NCBI GenBank assembly: GCA_030762895.1
Contig: CM061062.1
Location: 236,393,379 to 236,457,378 of the forward strand
DNA length: 64,000 nucleotides
Direction: 5' to 3'
Source of the DNA: Sophora flavescens
Lineage: Eukaryota; Streptophyta; Magnoliopsida; Fabales; Fabaceae
Both the position numbers and the translations under genes were made by a program. Shown one piece after another: positions 1 through 10,808 of this stretch; positions within the stretch are counted from its first letter, which is position 1, and each line of letters opens with the position of its first letter. A model generated the notes under the pieces. It had not been told where the DNA came from. It saw only the letters and a program-made list of their open reading frames with translations, and searched no databases.

Positions 1-1875
1 CTTCCTTTGAAGTATAGCACTGCACTCTTCAGTAAGCATCACTGTCTCCTCCTTCCACCTTTTTTTGTTTGTAAGGATCTCTTTCATGAAATTTGCGTAG
101 GAAGGCATCTGTTGTAGAGCTTCAGCAAACGGGATGTTGATTTGTAGCTTTTTGAATACATCCAGAAACTTAGAAAACTGCTGATCTTTTGCCTCCTTCT
201 TCAACCGTTGGGGGTACGGGATTCTGAAATATGGGGGCAGCTCTTTGGGATTATCAACCTCTTCCAGAATCTGTCTTTTAGTCTTCTTCTTTGCAAATTC
301 TTCATCAACCAATTTCTCCCTCTGCGGTTTTTCAGCTTCAACACCAGTAGGAATAGAGGTAGTATCTTGGGAAGTTCCGGGTTCTTCATTGTTTACCTCT
401 TCAAACTGCACCTTATCAATTCCAGCATCACTTGTCTTTTCTTCCCTCTCTTTTTCTTGTGGATTTAACACTCTCCCACTTCTTGTAATAATGGCCTTAC
501 AATCTTCCTTTGGGTTCTTCTCAGTATCCCAAGGCAATTGTCATTGAGGTCTCTCTCGCCATCCGCCTTGCCACCGGCCTATTTGATGCTCCAAGTTCTT
601 GATTGAGGCATTCTGATTCTTCATAGTCTCTTGAGTCGCTTGCATGAACTGGCCTAGAATGTTCTCCAATTTGCTTGAACTCTCTTGAGGAGGCTTTGCT
701 TGAGTACTTGAACTTTGCCCTTGTCTCCACCCAAAGTTAGGATGGCTGCGCCACCCCGGATTGTAGGTGTTGGAGTAAGGATCATTTTTAGGCCCTTGGT
801 TGCCCATATAATTTACCTCTTCTTGTCCAGAACTTCCAACCACATTGATCTCACAATTTCCATTTGCATGGTTACCTCCACAGAAATCACACACTGAGGT
901 ACCTTGAACTTGGACAACTTGTAGTTGGGAATTCTGTAGTTGAACCGACCCCAGTTGTTTGGTAAGAATAGCCATTTGTGCCTTGAGAGCGCCAATTTCA
1001 TCCAGCTCTAGAACACCCCTCTTGACCATTGATCGAGAACTAGGCATTTGATAATCATTATTAGCCATGTTCTCAATCAAGTCCTTTGCTTCTTCCGGTG
1101 TCTTCTGACTCAATGTCCCTCCTGCAGCCGCTTCAATCATACTTCTTGAATTCCTGTTGAGCCCATTAACAAATGTTGCAACCTGCTGCCATGTCTCTAG
1201 TTCATGATTTGGACAAGCTGTGAGTAAGGACTTGAACCTCTCCCAGGCTTCATAGAGTGACTCACCATCCCTCTGTGCAAAGGCATTAATCTCTGATCTC
1301 AACTTGATCATTCTTGACGGAGGGAAGAAGCGAGATAAAAACTTGCTGACCAAGTCATTCCAAGTGATGATGCTTCCATGAGGATGAGACTGCAGCCATG
1401 ACTTAGCTCTATCCCTCAAAGAGAAAGGGAAAAGCCTTAAACGAATGGCCTCATCGGAAGCTCCGTTTAACTTGATGGTGTCACACAGCTCAATGAAAGT
1501 ACCAATGTGAGCATGGGGGTCTTCACTCTCCAAACCTCCAAACTGGTTTTACTGCACAAGGTGGAGAAGTGATGCCTTGATTTCGAAATTATTGCAAGCC
1601 ACTGCGGGTCTCACAATCGGAGTTCCACATCTATCAACTCTAGGGGAAGTGTAGTCCCCCATTGTTCTCCTTGGTGTATTATCTTCTGCCATGGTGACAG
1701 CTGCTACTTCAATTTGTGGTTCTTGCACACTTGGTAACTCAACTTGTTGCTCTTGTCTACTACAAGATGCTCTTTCTTTGTTCTGTCTTGCCTTGGCTTT
1801 CTTTCTATTCCTTCTACAGAGTCTCTCGATCTCAGGGTTGAATTGGAGTTCACCTGGATCGATTGTACCTCGCAT
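1..1875 (-). pseudogene. gag: Athila-type gag polyprotein, C-terminus off the edge, two nonsense codons
   Basis: Gag forms the retroelement's virus-like particle. One reading frame runs leftward from the Met codon at 1875 to the window edge. It is broken by in-frame stops at 1549-1551 (after LLHLVQ) and 541-543 (after WRERPQ). Between the stops is a complete retrotransposon gag domain of about 330 codons, with motifs such as PHAHIGTFIELCDTIK, AKSWLQS and FVNGLN and a short zinc-knuckle-like CDFCGGNHANGNC. Beyond the second stop the same frame keeps the region leading to the protease, with QINIPFAEALQQMPSYA and ending near LTEECSAILQRK. The TAA at 1549 is one C-to-T change from a CAA glutamine codon. 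The copy cannot make full-length Gag. The lineage call rests on motif recognition only. Confidence 0.85.
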
Positions 1876-2031
1876 ACAAGGAACAAACAGAGTAGCGCCG
1901 AAAAAGAACAGAACAAAACAGAAAAATACAACAGAGAACAGAAAATAAAAAAGGAAATAAAACAGTAAGAAAACAGTAAAAAATGCCTAAATTAGGAGTC
2001 CCCTTTGGTACTCGTGATATTGGCACACCGA

Positions 2032-2049
2032 TCCCCGGCAACGGCGCCA
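2032..2049 (-). other. Primer-binding site of element D (tRNA-Asp type)
   Basis: The minus strand reads TGGCGCCGTTGCCGGGGA, the PBS known from Athila/Calypso-type plant elements and assigned to tRNA-Asp. It lies six bases inside the LTR end at 2056, with gag beginning about 160 bp further in. Confidence 0.9.
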
Positions 2050-2055
2050 AAAACT

Positions 2056-3522
2056 TGACACAGACTCGGCAAGTGTACTGGTTCGTTGCAAGTAATAAAA
2101 CGGTAAGATCGGATATCGTTCTCAGGGATCGTGGACAATTACCACTTCGCAAATTAGACTACTATCTAGGCGATCAAATTTTGGAGTGAAGGTAGCTCTA
2201 TCATCTAACAAAGCAAACAAGAATAAATTGTTTTTGTTCTTTTTGGAATTTTATCAAACAGTTAGAATGCAGACAGAAATGTGAATAACAATTAGATAGA
2301 ATTGTTAGGGTTAGACTAAGCTAATCCTCCCTTGATTGTTATGAAATGATGACAAACACAGTTCCTACTTCAATTATGACAATCGAATCTTTTCTAATAT
2401 ACTCAAACCCTAATGTCTTAGGTGGAATGAGCCTAAAATCCCAAATTAAACCCTAATGTCTTAGGTGGATTAATCAGAGAAATTGCATTAAGAATAAAGA
2501 TTCATAAGATTGCAAGCAGCCAACACCTATGTCTAGATTCTTGGACTACTTGGCATATGATTCATGAGCATGCTTTAACATCAACCTTTCAATTGTCTAT
2601 CAAAGCAACTAATCATTCCTAAGATGATCAAGCCTAGGAAAGCATTAAGCATAGAATCATACACTCATAAAGAAGAAGCAAACTGTATTATAATCAAGTC
2701 ATTTTACAACCAAGTTCAGATAAGCAATAATCTAACGCCAACAAAGGGGAGTTTAGCTACACATAATTGAAGATAAAACAAAAGAAAGAGTTACAGAGAT
2801 GAACAAAGGAGAGAGCTCCATAGAATGTTGCACAAAGAGCCACAAAGAAGAGAGGATCTGTTTTTAGGGTTTTCTCGATGTCCCTTCTGTTCTGCTCAGA
2901 GGTTCTTTTATAACTCGTGGCCCGTCACGGCCGTGACAGCCATCACGGCCAGGCCGTGACGGGTTCTGTCTCTTGCAGTTCGGGCAAAATTACTCTCTCG
3001 CGTGGCGAGCCTTTCTTCGCGACGCGAGCCAACTTTTTCATGCCCGTGATCTCCATCACGGCCAAGCCGTGATGGATTCTGACTTGTGGAGGTTTGTGGG
3101 TCACGGCCTTGATGTACCTCACGGCTAGGCCGTGATCGATTCCGACTTTTGGAGGTCTGGCACAATCAATCTCTCGCGTGGCGAGCTAACATTCGCGTCG
3201 CGAGCCATTTTTTCACGTCCATGATCTCCATCACGGCCAAGCCGTGATCGATTCTGACTTTTGGTGGTTTTGGGTCACGGCCTGGCCGTGATGGCTTCTG
3301 ACTTTTGGCCCCCTTTTTCTTCAGTTTTCAGGCTTTCTCTTCATCTCAGCTTCCTCATGGCTAAATCTTGGGCATTTAATCATAAATCCCTGCAAAACAA
3401 CACACAATACCACCTTATCCGTTCCAAAGGAAAAACTAAACAAAATCCAACTAAAATGGCCTAACTAAATGCAAATGCATGCAGAAATGTACATGGAAAA
3501 TGAGGTGAAATCACACTCATCA
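2056..3522 (-). repeat. 5' LTR of Athila-like element D
   Basis: The LTR is 1,467 bp and is bounded by TG...CA. On the minus strand it begins TGATGAGTGTGATT and ends directly before the PBS. Its first 200 bases resemble the LTR fragment inside the CACTA element at 54005, including the shared text TTTTCCTTTGGAACGG. It contains a CpG-rich palindrome array and a TATA box, listed separately. Confidence 0.85.
2906..3300 (-). promoter_or_regulatory. LTR promoter of D: CpG-palindrome array plus TATA box
   Basis: On the minus strand an array of TCACGGCC...GGCCGTGA words, with interspersed CTCGCGTGGCGAGC-type words, occupies about 3300-2925. TTATAAAA follows at 2913-2906. The GC-rich block is embedded in an otherwise AT-rich LTR. 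The position immediately upstream of a TATA box suggests a U3 enhancer, which is an inference. Confidence 0.6.
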
Positions 3523-4280
3523 GTGGACAATGAGGCCCCATCAAAGTTGATATCACCTGTGCCTCGATGTTGGACAGTGTGAGATGGATTTTGACTGTGT
3601 CTATGGCTGTGCGCCTGTGACTATCGAGTCTGATCAACTCATCACGATGTTGGAGATATCTCATGAGATTAGGTATGAATGTTTAGATGATATTTTGAAG
3701 TGTTCATGCATAGTTTTTCAACGTTGATGTTTGGGGTGTGAAACCCATTGATAAACGATGTGATATAATATGAATGAGTATGTTGTATAAATATGTATAT
3801 GTGTATGTGCCTTCTTTTGTGTTGCACATTTATTTATGGTGATAAATCCATATATTGGTGTCTCACCCTTACAACCATATCAGAGTCTTACAAGGGGTAT
3901 GGTCCCTACAAGAAGAGGAAGGCTGTCTAGTTGGAAGCGTCTTTGTCTTGCTCCTATTGGTCAGTAGTGTTCATTAGTTACGACCAGCTTAGGTCCTATT
4001 ATGTTATATTGTGTTTTGAGGGTAAAACTGATTATGATTTAGGTGTGAAAATATATGAGGCAGTATAGTTGTAAGATTTATATACATTGTGTTGTTAAGT
4101 GTGATTTGATTACGTTGTTGTTGTTATGAGGTTAAAAGAAAAAAAAAGAAGAAATTTTTTTTATCACCATATTTTGAAAAGATGAACGTTGAGAAAACAT
4201 TATTTTCCGAAAGTAACCAGCAAATTAAGTTTTATTTCCGCAAACGGGTAACCATGTGATGACCCGAGTTTAGGGTGTCA
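3523..4280 (+). repeat. 3' portion of the 5' LTR of element A
   Basis: This is near-identical to the last 755 bases of the 3' LTR (9894-10648). It ends in GACCCGAGTTTAGGGTGTCA six bases before the PBS. Its upstream end is cut by the LTR of element D at 3522/3523. Confidence 0.88.
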
Positions 4281-4286
4281 TATTAG

Positions 4287-4298
4287 TGGTATCAGAGC
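4287..4298 (+). other. Primer-binding site of element A (tRNA-iMet)
   Basis: TGGTATCAGAGC, the canonical complement of the initiator tRNA-Met 3' end, lies six bases downstream of the LTR end. Confidence 0.92.
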
Positions 4299-6500
4299 TG
4301 GTCGAGTCTTTCGGGAATGTTGGGAAATAGGTCTGTTAGGTTTTTGTTGTGTGATCTCTGGTTGAACCTTGTTTGAATTGTTTCTTGGTTGAAACAATGT
4401 GTGTTGACACACAAGTAAGTATGTTTTGGTGGGTTCTGATTTGGTTGAGACCTTGAGAGATCTCATGTTTAGTAAAGGGTACTCATGTTCATGTTGATAG
4501 ATTCGTTTATCCCTTAGGACGGTATCAAACATTTGAATAAGGTACCTGTCATTGAAAGTTTTGGGGGAAAATTTTCTGAGAATGTCCCAAGTTTGTACGG
4601 ACGGACGGATGTTGAGTTTCTGATTGATCTAGTTTCTAGATTTAGCCAGATCTCAACCGCTTTGTGTAGCATATCGCCAATGAAGTTAGTTGGGTTAGAC
4701 TTCAAGAAATGGAATTTTGGTTCATTTCTCGATAAGTTAGTCATCATCTTCATCGATGATGTTCTCGTTTACTCTAAGAGTCACGAGGAGTATGAGAGAC
4801 CTCTGCACCAAGTGTTACAGATCCCTCGCAAGGAGTTGTTATATATTCAAGGATCGACTTGAGAACAAGTTACCACCAGATTGGAGTAAGGACTTATTAA
4901 AGATTTTGTACTGTAACTCAGCTTATGAGGAAAGATCAATTGATCGTGTGTCTGAGTGATTGACCAAGTTATCAGGAATCGTGCCGATTCAGGTGACCAC
5001 ATTAAGTGCGTCATAAAAGACCATTGTGCTTGTGAGAAACCAAGGCGAATAGATTTAAAACTTCAACCTTAGATGAGGGTCTCGGGATTCAGAAAAATTG
5101 TTCCTTATTGACAAATTGCTTTTCAAATTTCTATGGTTGTATTAGACAATCATAGCGGTACATTTTGTACAAGTTAAATTCATTTTGACCTTGATTTAAA
5201 ATCTATCCTGACTTTGGTTCTGACAGTCTGGATATTTTCATACTTCTTTGGGAATGTATTATGAGTATTTCTTGAGTTATGCGACATATGTGAATTCTTG
5301 ATGTTAGAAGTTTCTTGATGAGACTTAGTCGATTCACTTTTACTTTTGGTGGAAGTGATCCAGTCTAAATTTTGTCGGACTGATGTTCTTTTAAATCGTT
5401 GTGCAGTAAAGTTCTTGTGAAGGAAGAAACTTTATTAGACTCATGTTTGTAAACTTGTATTAGCTATGCATTTTTACACTCACGAATTTATTGAAGAATC
5501 TTTTTACATATTGGACACTTGTATCTTTCAGATTGGTCAAATTATTCTTTGTGCTTTCTTGTGAAAGCAAAATCAAGAAATTTCTTGGCTTGAAAACCTA
5601 TTTTCAAAGTATTGGGAGTAGGTTGATGAAGTCGACATCTTTTTACCTGCTTAGGTTCACTGTGTAGTGGAAAAACCAACAGAGGTATGTATCAGAGGAC
5701 TGACCCAACGTGATAAGGAATTGATCCTTAGAAGGTTAGTTGATAGTAAGTGTAATATCTAAGCACGAAAAGAGGTGAGTGGATTTTTATGGAGGTGTAG
5801 ATGTGACTAGTAAGCTGAGAATTTCTAGAATTAACATCAGTAAATAAGATGATTTTGGCAGATTTTGTTATGATCGAGGTAGAGTTTGCTAAAGGAACTA
5901 GGATAATGATAAAATGATCATCGTTAAGATTTAATTGTATGATTGGAAGGAATTACAGAAAGGTGTCTATGGTGGTTTTACCTAAGTTGAATGTAAACGG
6001 AAAAGAGAAGTTCTTAAGTAAAATTAAGTTGATTGGAAAGTTCGAAAGCTAAGGATTAGATAATTCTATTCTATAATCTCTTTTGGTTTAATTGCATTAA
6101 GATATGCAATGAAGTTATTTTGAGGATGAGATGTGTGAGGTGATATCAAATTGGAGTGGCGAATTATAATTAAGAGGAACTAATACTATGATTAAATATT
6201 TTGAGTAGGGAATTGATGCGTGGTGCTGTGAAGACATTGTTTGTATTAATGATAATATTCAGAGTTAGATGATTGGAATAAGGTTTCTGGTGGAACCATG
6301 TTGATAAGATAAGTGATTAAGTTTCGTGTGTGATAGACTTTGATGAAATTTTGAGGATAGTAAGGATAAGTAGAAATCACATAAGAATGAACTGTGTTAT
6401 GGAATATGGAATGAGGAGAATGAAGCAATGTGAAGGGCAACGTAAAATCTTAAGGTTAAGATGAGGTTACAAAATCCTGTTTAGTTTCGAGTCTCGAAAT

Positions 6501-6534
6501 TTCGAGGACGAAATTTTTTTAAGGGGGGTAGTAA
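6501..6534 (+). other. Polypurine tract of element A
   Basis: TTCGAGGACGAAATTT followed by AAGGGGGGTAGTAA abuts the LTR start TGTAACACCCC at 6535. The same TTTCGAGGACGAAATTT leader precedes the 3' LTR of element B, as is usual for this gypsy clade. Confidence 0.85.
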
Positions 6535-9477
6535 TGTAACACCCCGATTTTCAATGCTTCGTAATATCGGTAATAAATATATAAATATATATATTTATCC
6601 GAGACTTAGAAAATTGTTTTGGATGAAATACTGTTATTTTCCTGTCCTGTTTTATATCTTAGGGTTACGATGAGGTTTTGGGTTGAAAATTCAGACGGAA
6701 CCCGGTCTGCGTTTTCACTGACAGTAGAAGTTTACTACTCAGAAGACCTAATTTTGAGTCGTGAACGAGATGAAAAATGTTTTTATCGTATTTACTACGA
6801 TACTGGAATTTTTGAAAATTTTTGTAAAAAAAATTAAAATATTATATTTGTTGCGGGCGTATATGTCGAGATTATCTCTAGGAAAAGCTTGCGCCAGATG
6901 AACCAAGGAGTTGACAACGTAGTTGAGATGATGGATTTGACCGACTTGACGAGCATTTATGACGAGCTTATCCGAGTCATAATGGCACATTTATGACAAA
7001 GTGAATTTTTGCTAGGAAATGACCATTTTGCCCTTGTCTTTTTATGACAATTACAAGAAAATGCCATTGGAGACTTAGACCAAAACCTATCCAAAAACCA
7101 CGGCTCACTCTTGCCTTCTTCATTAAGCATCTCTTCATCTTTCATTTCCATGTTCTTCTTCTTGAAAACCTAGCTTTTCTCATAAGAACTTCAAGAACAT
7201 TCAAAATTGTTCATAATTCGTCATATTTTGCCTAGCAATTCTGACCATTTTATATTTTGAATCTCGAAAAACTTTCAAGATGAAAGTTGTTCATATTTCT
7301 CTCTTATTTCCAACGACATAAAGATCATCCAAAACGGACAAGTATGTTGAGAGATCTACCCAAAATACTAAATCTGTTCTAAACCCTCATCATGGTCATC
7401 TTCTTCTCTAAGTTTCTCAAGAACACCATGAGAAATTTGTGAAGAACATCATCCAAATCTTTCTTTCCTTGAATCATAAGGAGGTAAAAACTTCTTCTCT
7501 TGTCATTTAAATCCTTTCTCTTCACAACTTTTGTAGATTCATGGCTTCGATCAACATGTTCTTCATTTACTTAAAGTTCATGGAACTAGATTCAAAAATT
7601 CATAACTAATTCTAGAAAAATCCTTTTGACATGAAACCAATTGCTATGATCTTATAATCATCTCTATTTTCATCATCGAGAAGCATAAGGTCATGAGAAA
7701 TTTCCTTCTTTGATTTCTGGTCATGGCCGAACCTAGGTCAAAGTTGTGTTCTTAGGTTTTGTTTCATTTTCATGTCGTGATTCATGATTCAATCCTTTTG
7801 TATCTTGATAGTTCTTGTATGTAAGTACATAGAAGATCAAAAATCAAACTCTAACCTATTTGTTTCAATCAAGGCCGAAACCCTAGGTGTAAACACTTGA
7901 TGGTTTTGTGATTCAAAAGTTGTTTGTGACACTTGAATCCAACTCTAGGTTTTGTATGTTGGTTAAATCCAAGAGTTGAGAAAATTTTAAAACCTCTAGC
8001 CTAAAATCTTGAGAAAAACAGAAACCCTAGTTCTTGGAGCTAGATGAGTTTCATTCAAAGTTCTTAGTTCATGATTTTGGATTAAGTGCTTAATCATGCT
8101 TAAGTTGCTTGAGGATCATAAATCCCTAAGTTAACAAAATTTTAACTTTCCTAACCTAAAATTTTAGAAGAGGCCGAACCCTACCCCTATTGATTTAAGT
8201 GTGTTGTTGTTTGATTTTGATTTATTTTGGTTGCAATTCGTTATGAAGGAATCGATCGGGTTGTTTTGACCTAAAGCCGACGGAGTAAACCGGATCAAAT
8301 CGGGAGATTATTTGAAACCCTTAGTTCGAGTCTTCAAGAGGTAAGGGGAGCTTACCTGAGGGATTTTTCTCTATAACTATTTGCGTGTAGTGTGATTTAT
8401 ATGATTTATATGTAGTTGTGGTTATTTGTTTATGTGGCTTACGTTGTGTTGTTTATCTGTGTATCGGTGATTTATCTGCTTTTAAATTATTTAATTATCT
8501 GTAGTAGTATATTATGTTGCTATGATGCATGATTTGCCTGGTGATATAGTTATGATGTTGTTGTTGAATGATGAATGTTGAATGTTGTTTGAGAGGCCTG
8601 ACAGTGGTCAGTGCACAACCGATTAATCAGATAAAAGATTTAATAAGCTGTGAAAATTTTATTCAATGTTTTATGTGAAAGGTTGGAATATAATAATGGT
8701 GGAAAATATTATTTTGGTAAAATAATGAGTTTTGAGAAATATTATTATTTTAATGATTTATTAGTGTAAAAGTAATTTATGAGTCACGGTGAGAGTGTAA
8801 CCGTGAAATTGTTTTAGTACTGCTAATTTTTACGCAAGAAATTCCGAAATATTATAAAAAGTTATTTTGTGAAATTAATATTCAAAAATACTTTATAAAA
8901 ATAAAAAAAATAATAAAAAAATAAAATAATAATATAAAATAAAAAGTCAAAGTTTGACTTTAAAAACATTTTCTTGGAAAATGATAAACGATGGCAAGTT
9001 TTGAAATTTATTTACGGTGAAAGTTTAAAAATAGCAGTACTTATTTTGAGAAGAAATTTAATCTGAATTGATTTAATTTTTAGAATTTAAGTTTTAGTAA
9101 AAGAGTTTTGATGATTTAACTTTTTATAAACGAATTTCAAGTAGAAAAGATTTTCTGTAAATGAGTTTACTCTGACAATATAGAACTTAGTAACCGAGAT
9201 GTCGGGGTACTAGTGTTCTTATGACGTTGTCTTATTTTGGATTTGTTTTTCACAGACAAAAACGATGTAAAACGATGATATGGAACTTAATAACCGAGAC
9301 GTCGGGGTATTAGGGTTCGTTGTGTTGTAGACTGGGTATCTACTTAAAGAAGTTAAAACGTTTTGAGATGTTTTCTATTACCACGAACCTAAGACTGATT
9401 GCAACGGTCTAAGGGCTTCGTGATTGAGCACTCGGACTTTGAGGTCCTGTGTTGTTAATAAAAGTTGTAAAGATCTT

Positions 9478-9627
9478 GAAAACGATGATGCTTTTGAGAG
9501 CATTCGATGTTGAAAACGATGATGCTTTTGAGAGCATTCGATGTTTAAAACGATGATAAGATGAAAGCTTTTGAGAGCTTTGATGTTTAAAAACGATGAT
9601 GGGTCGAAAGCTTTTGAGAGCTTTGAC
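9478..9627 (+). repeat. Short tandem repeat in A's 3' LTR
   Basis: There are four copies of AAAACGATGATG followed by CTTTTGAGAGC, starting near 9478, 9512, 9546 and 9590. The first two are perfect 34-bp units; the others diverge. Confidence 0.85.
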
Positions 9628-9706
9628 AAATAAAGATATAGCACAAAGAAAAGTGTTGAGAACAAAAGGTTTTCTTGCATGCATTTGGCAGACGTGCCAT
9701 GATCAA

Positions 9707-9962
9707 ACGAGTGATTACCTTGCGGCGTCATGGTAGATCATAAAGATGTTCTTATTGTTCCTAGTGGACAATGAGGCCCTATCTACGTTGTGACACCTGT
9801 GCCACGATGTTGGACAGTGTGTGATAGGTTTTATACGAGTGATTACCTTGCGGCGTCATGGTAGATCATAACGATGTTCTTATTGTGCAGGGTGGACAAT
9901 GAGGCCCCATCAACGTTGATATCACCTATGCCTCGATGTTGGACAGTGTGAGATGGGTTTTG
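9707..9962 (+). repeat. 128-bp tandem duplication in A's 3' LTR
   Basis: Two head-to-tail copies begin ACGAGTGATTACCTTGCGGC at 9707 and 9835. Each continues through GTGGACAATGAGGCC and TTGGACAGTGTG. The second copy is the one matching the 5' LTR piece that begins at 3523. Confidence 0.85.
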
Positions 9963-10648
9963 ACTGCGTGTCTGTGGCTGTGCGCCTGTAACTATCGAGT
10001 CTGATCAACTCATCACGATGTTGGAGATATCTCATGAGATTAGGTATGAATGTTTAGATGATATTTTGAAGTGTTCATGCATAGTTTTTCAACGTTGATG
10101 TTTGGGGTGTGAAACCCATTGATAAACGATGTGATATAATATGAATGAGTATGTTGTATAAATATGTATGTGTATGTACCTTCTGTTGTGTTGCGCAATT
10201 AGTTATGGTGATAAATCCATATATTGGTGTCTCACCCTTACAACCATATCAGAGTCTTACAAGGGGTATGGTCCCTACAAGAAGAGGAAGTCTGTCTAGT
10301 TGGAAGCGTGTTGTGCTGCTCCTATTGGCTGTAGTGTCTGTTAGTTACGACCAGCTTAGGTCCTATTATGTTATATTGTGTTTTTAGGGTAAAACTGATT
10401 ATGATTTAGGTGTGAAAATATATGAGGCAGTATAGTTGTAAGATTTATATACATTGTGTTGTTAAGTGTGATTTGATTACGTTGTTGTTGTTATGAGGTT
10501 AAAAGAAAAAAATAAGAAGAAAAATTTTTTATCACCATATTTTGAAAAAATGAACGTTGAGAAAACATTATTTTCCGAAAGTAACCAGCAAATTAAGTTT
10601 TATTTCCGCAAACGGGTAACCATGTGATGACCCGAGTTTAGGGTGTCA

Positions 10649-10758
10649 CAAGTGAAAACCAATTTTCTTTAAAAGAAACACTGTTTTACTTTAATTTGTT
10701 GAATAAGTTTTCAATATCTCAATTCACCCCCCTCTAGAGACCGTAGCCACTACCAACA
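10649..10758 (+). repeat. Terminal 110 bp of copia X 5' LTR
   Basis: This matches 28343-28452, the end of the 3' LTR, almost base for base and ends in ACTACCAACA. The upstream portion was separated by insertion of element A and lies outside the window. Confidence 0.88.
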
Positions 10759-10760
10759 AT

Positions 10761-10772
10761 TGGCATCAGGGC
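10761..10772 (+). other. Primer-binding site of copia X
   Basis: TGGCATCAGGGC lies two bases after the LTR end. It is a two-mismatch variant of the iMet-type TGGTATCAGAGC. The position is diagnostic even though the match is imperfect. Confidence 0.75.
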
Positions 10773-10808
10773 TAAAACTCTTGTTACAATGCTTAACAGC
10801 TTCAAGAG

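Larger units (their letters stand above)
1..3522 (-). mobile_element. Athila-like Ty3/gypsy element D, partial
   Basis: This is the 5' part of a minus-strand LTR retrotransposon: LTR (2056-3522), PBS (2032-2049) and gag (1875 down to 1). The rest lies beyond the left edge. The tRNA-Asp-type PBS and the gag sequence are typical of the plant Athila group. Its LTR end at 3522 abuts sequence homologous to 9894 onward, the interior of element A's 3' LTR. D therefore inserted into element A's 5' LTR. The other LTR and the TSD cannot be seen. Confidence 0.85.
4281..6534 (+). pseudogene. pol: Collapsed pol interior of element A (RT remnant 4533-4862)
   Basis: Only a short reverse-transcriptase remnant is recognisable. 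At 4533-4862 a decayed N-terminal stretch (like VEFSIDLVP...MSPMELV) joins directly to FIDDVLVYSKSHEEYE around the catalytic YxDD box. The palm segment that normally separates them is missing, so an internal deletion lies inside RT. The following 1.6 kb shows no open frame I can assign. Gag, protease, RNase H and integrase are not visible. A full gypsy interior would be 4-6 kb, so most of it is gone. Not functional. Confidence 0.75.
3523..10648 (+). mobile_element. Ty3/gypsy element A, degenerate and 5' truncated by insertion
   Basis: The structure is the tail of a 5' LTR (3523-4280), iMet-type PBS (4287-4298), a collapsed 2.25-kb interior, a PPT, and a full 3' LTR of about 4.1 kb (6535-10648). 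Region 3523-4280 matches 9894-10648 closely, which confirms the LTR pair. The missing start of the 5' LTR lies left of element D. At 10648 the element abuts the interior of copia X's LTR, so A inserted there; the right TSD should be CAAGT (10649-10653). Its LTR ends (TGTAACACCCC, GGGTGTCA) resemble those of element C, suggesting related families. Confidence 0.85.
6535..10648 (+). repeat. 3' LTR of element A (about 4.1 kb)
   Basis: The LTR starts TGTAACACCCC and ends GGGTGTCA. It is unusually long and contains internal repeats (9478-9627 and 9707-9962). Its middle holds phrases such as GGCCGAACCTAGG that recur, reversed, in the tandem repeats of element C's LTR. I see no coding sequence; the short open frames inside are incidental. 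Confidence 0.85.

Noticed and set aside
4287..4298. tRNA-like words at PBS sites as possible tRNA genes
   Set aside because: Only 12-18 bases complementary to a tRNA 3' end are present; no cloverleaf surrounds them.
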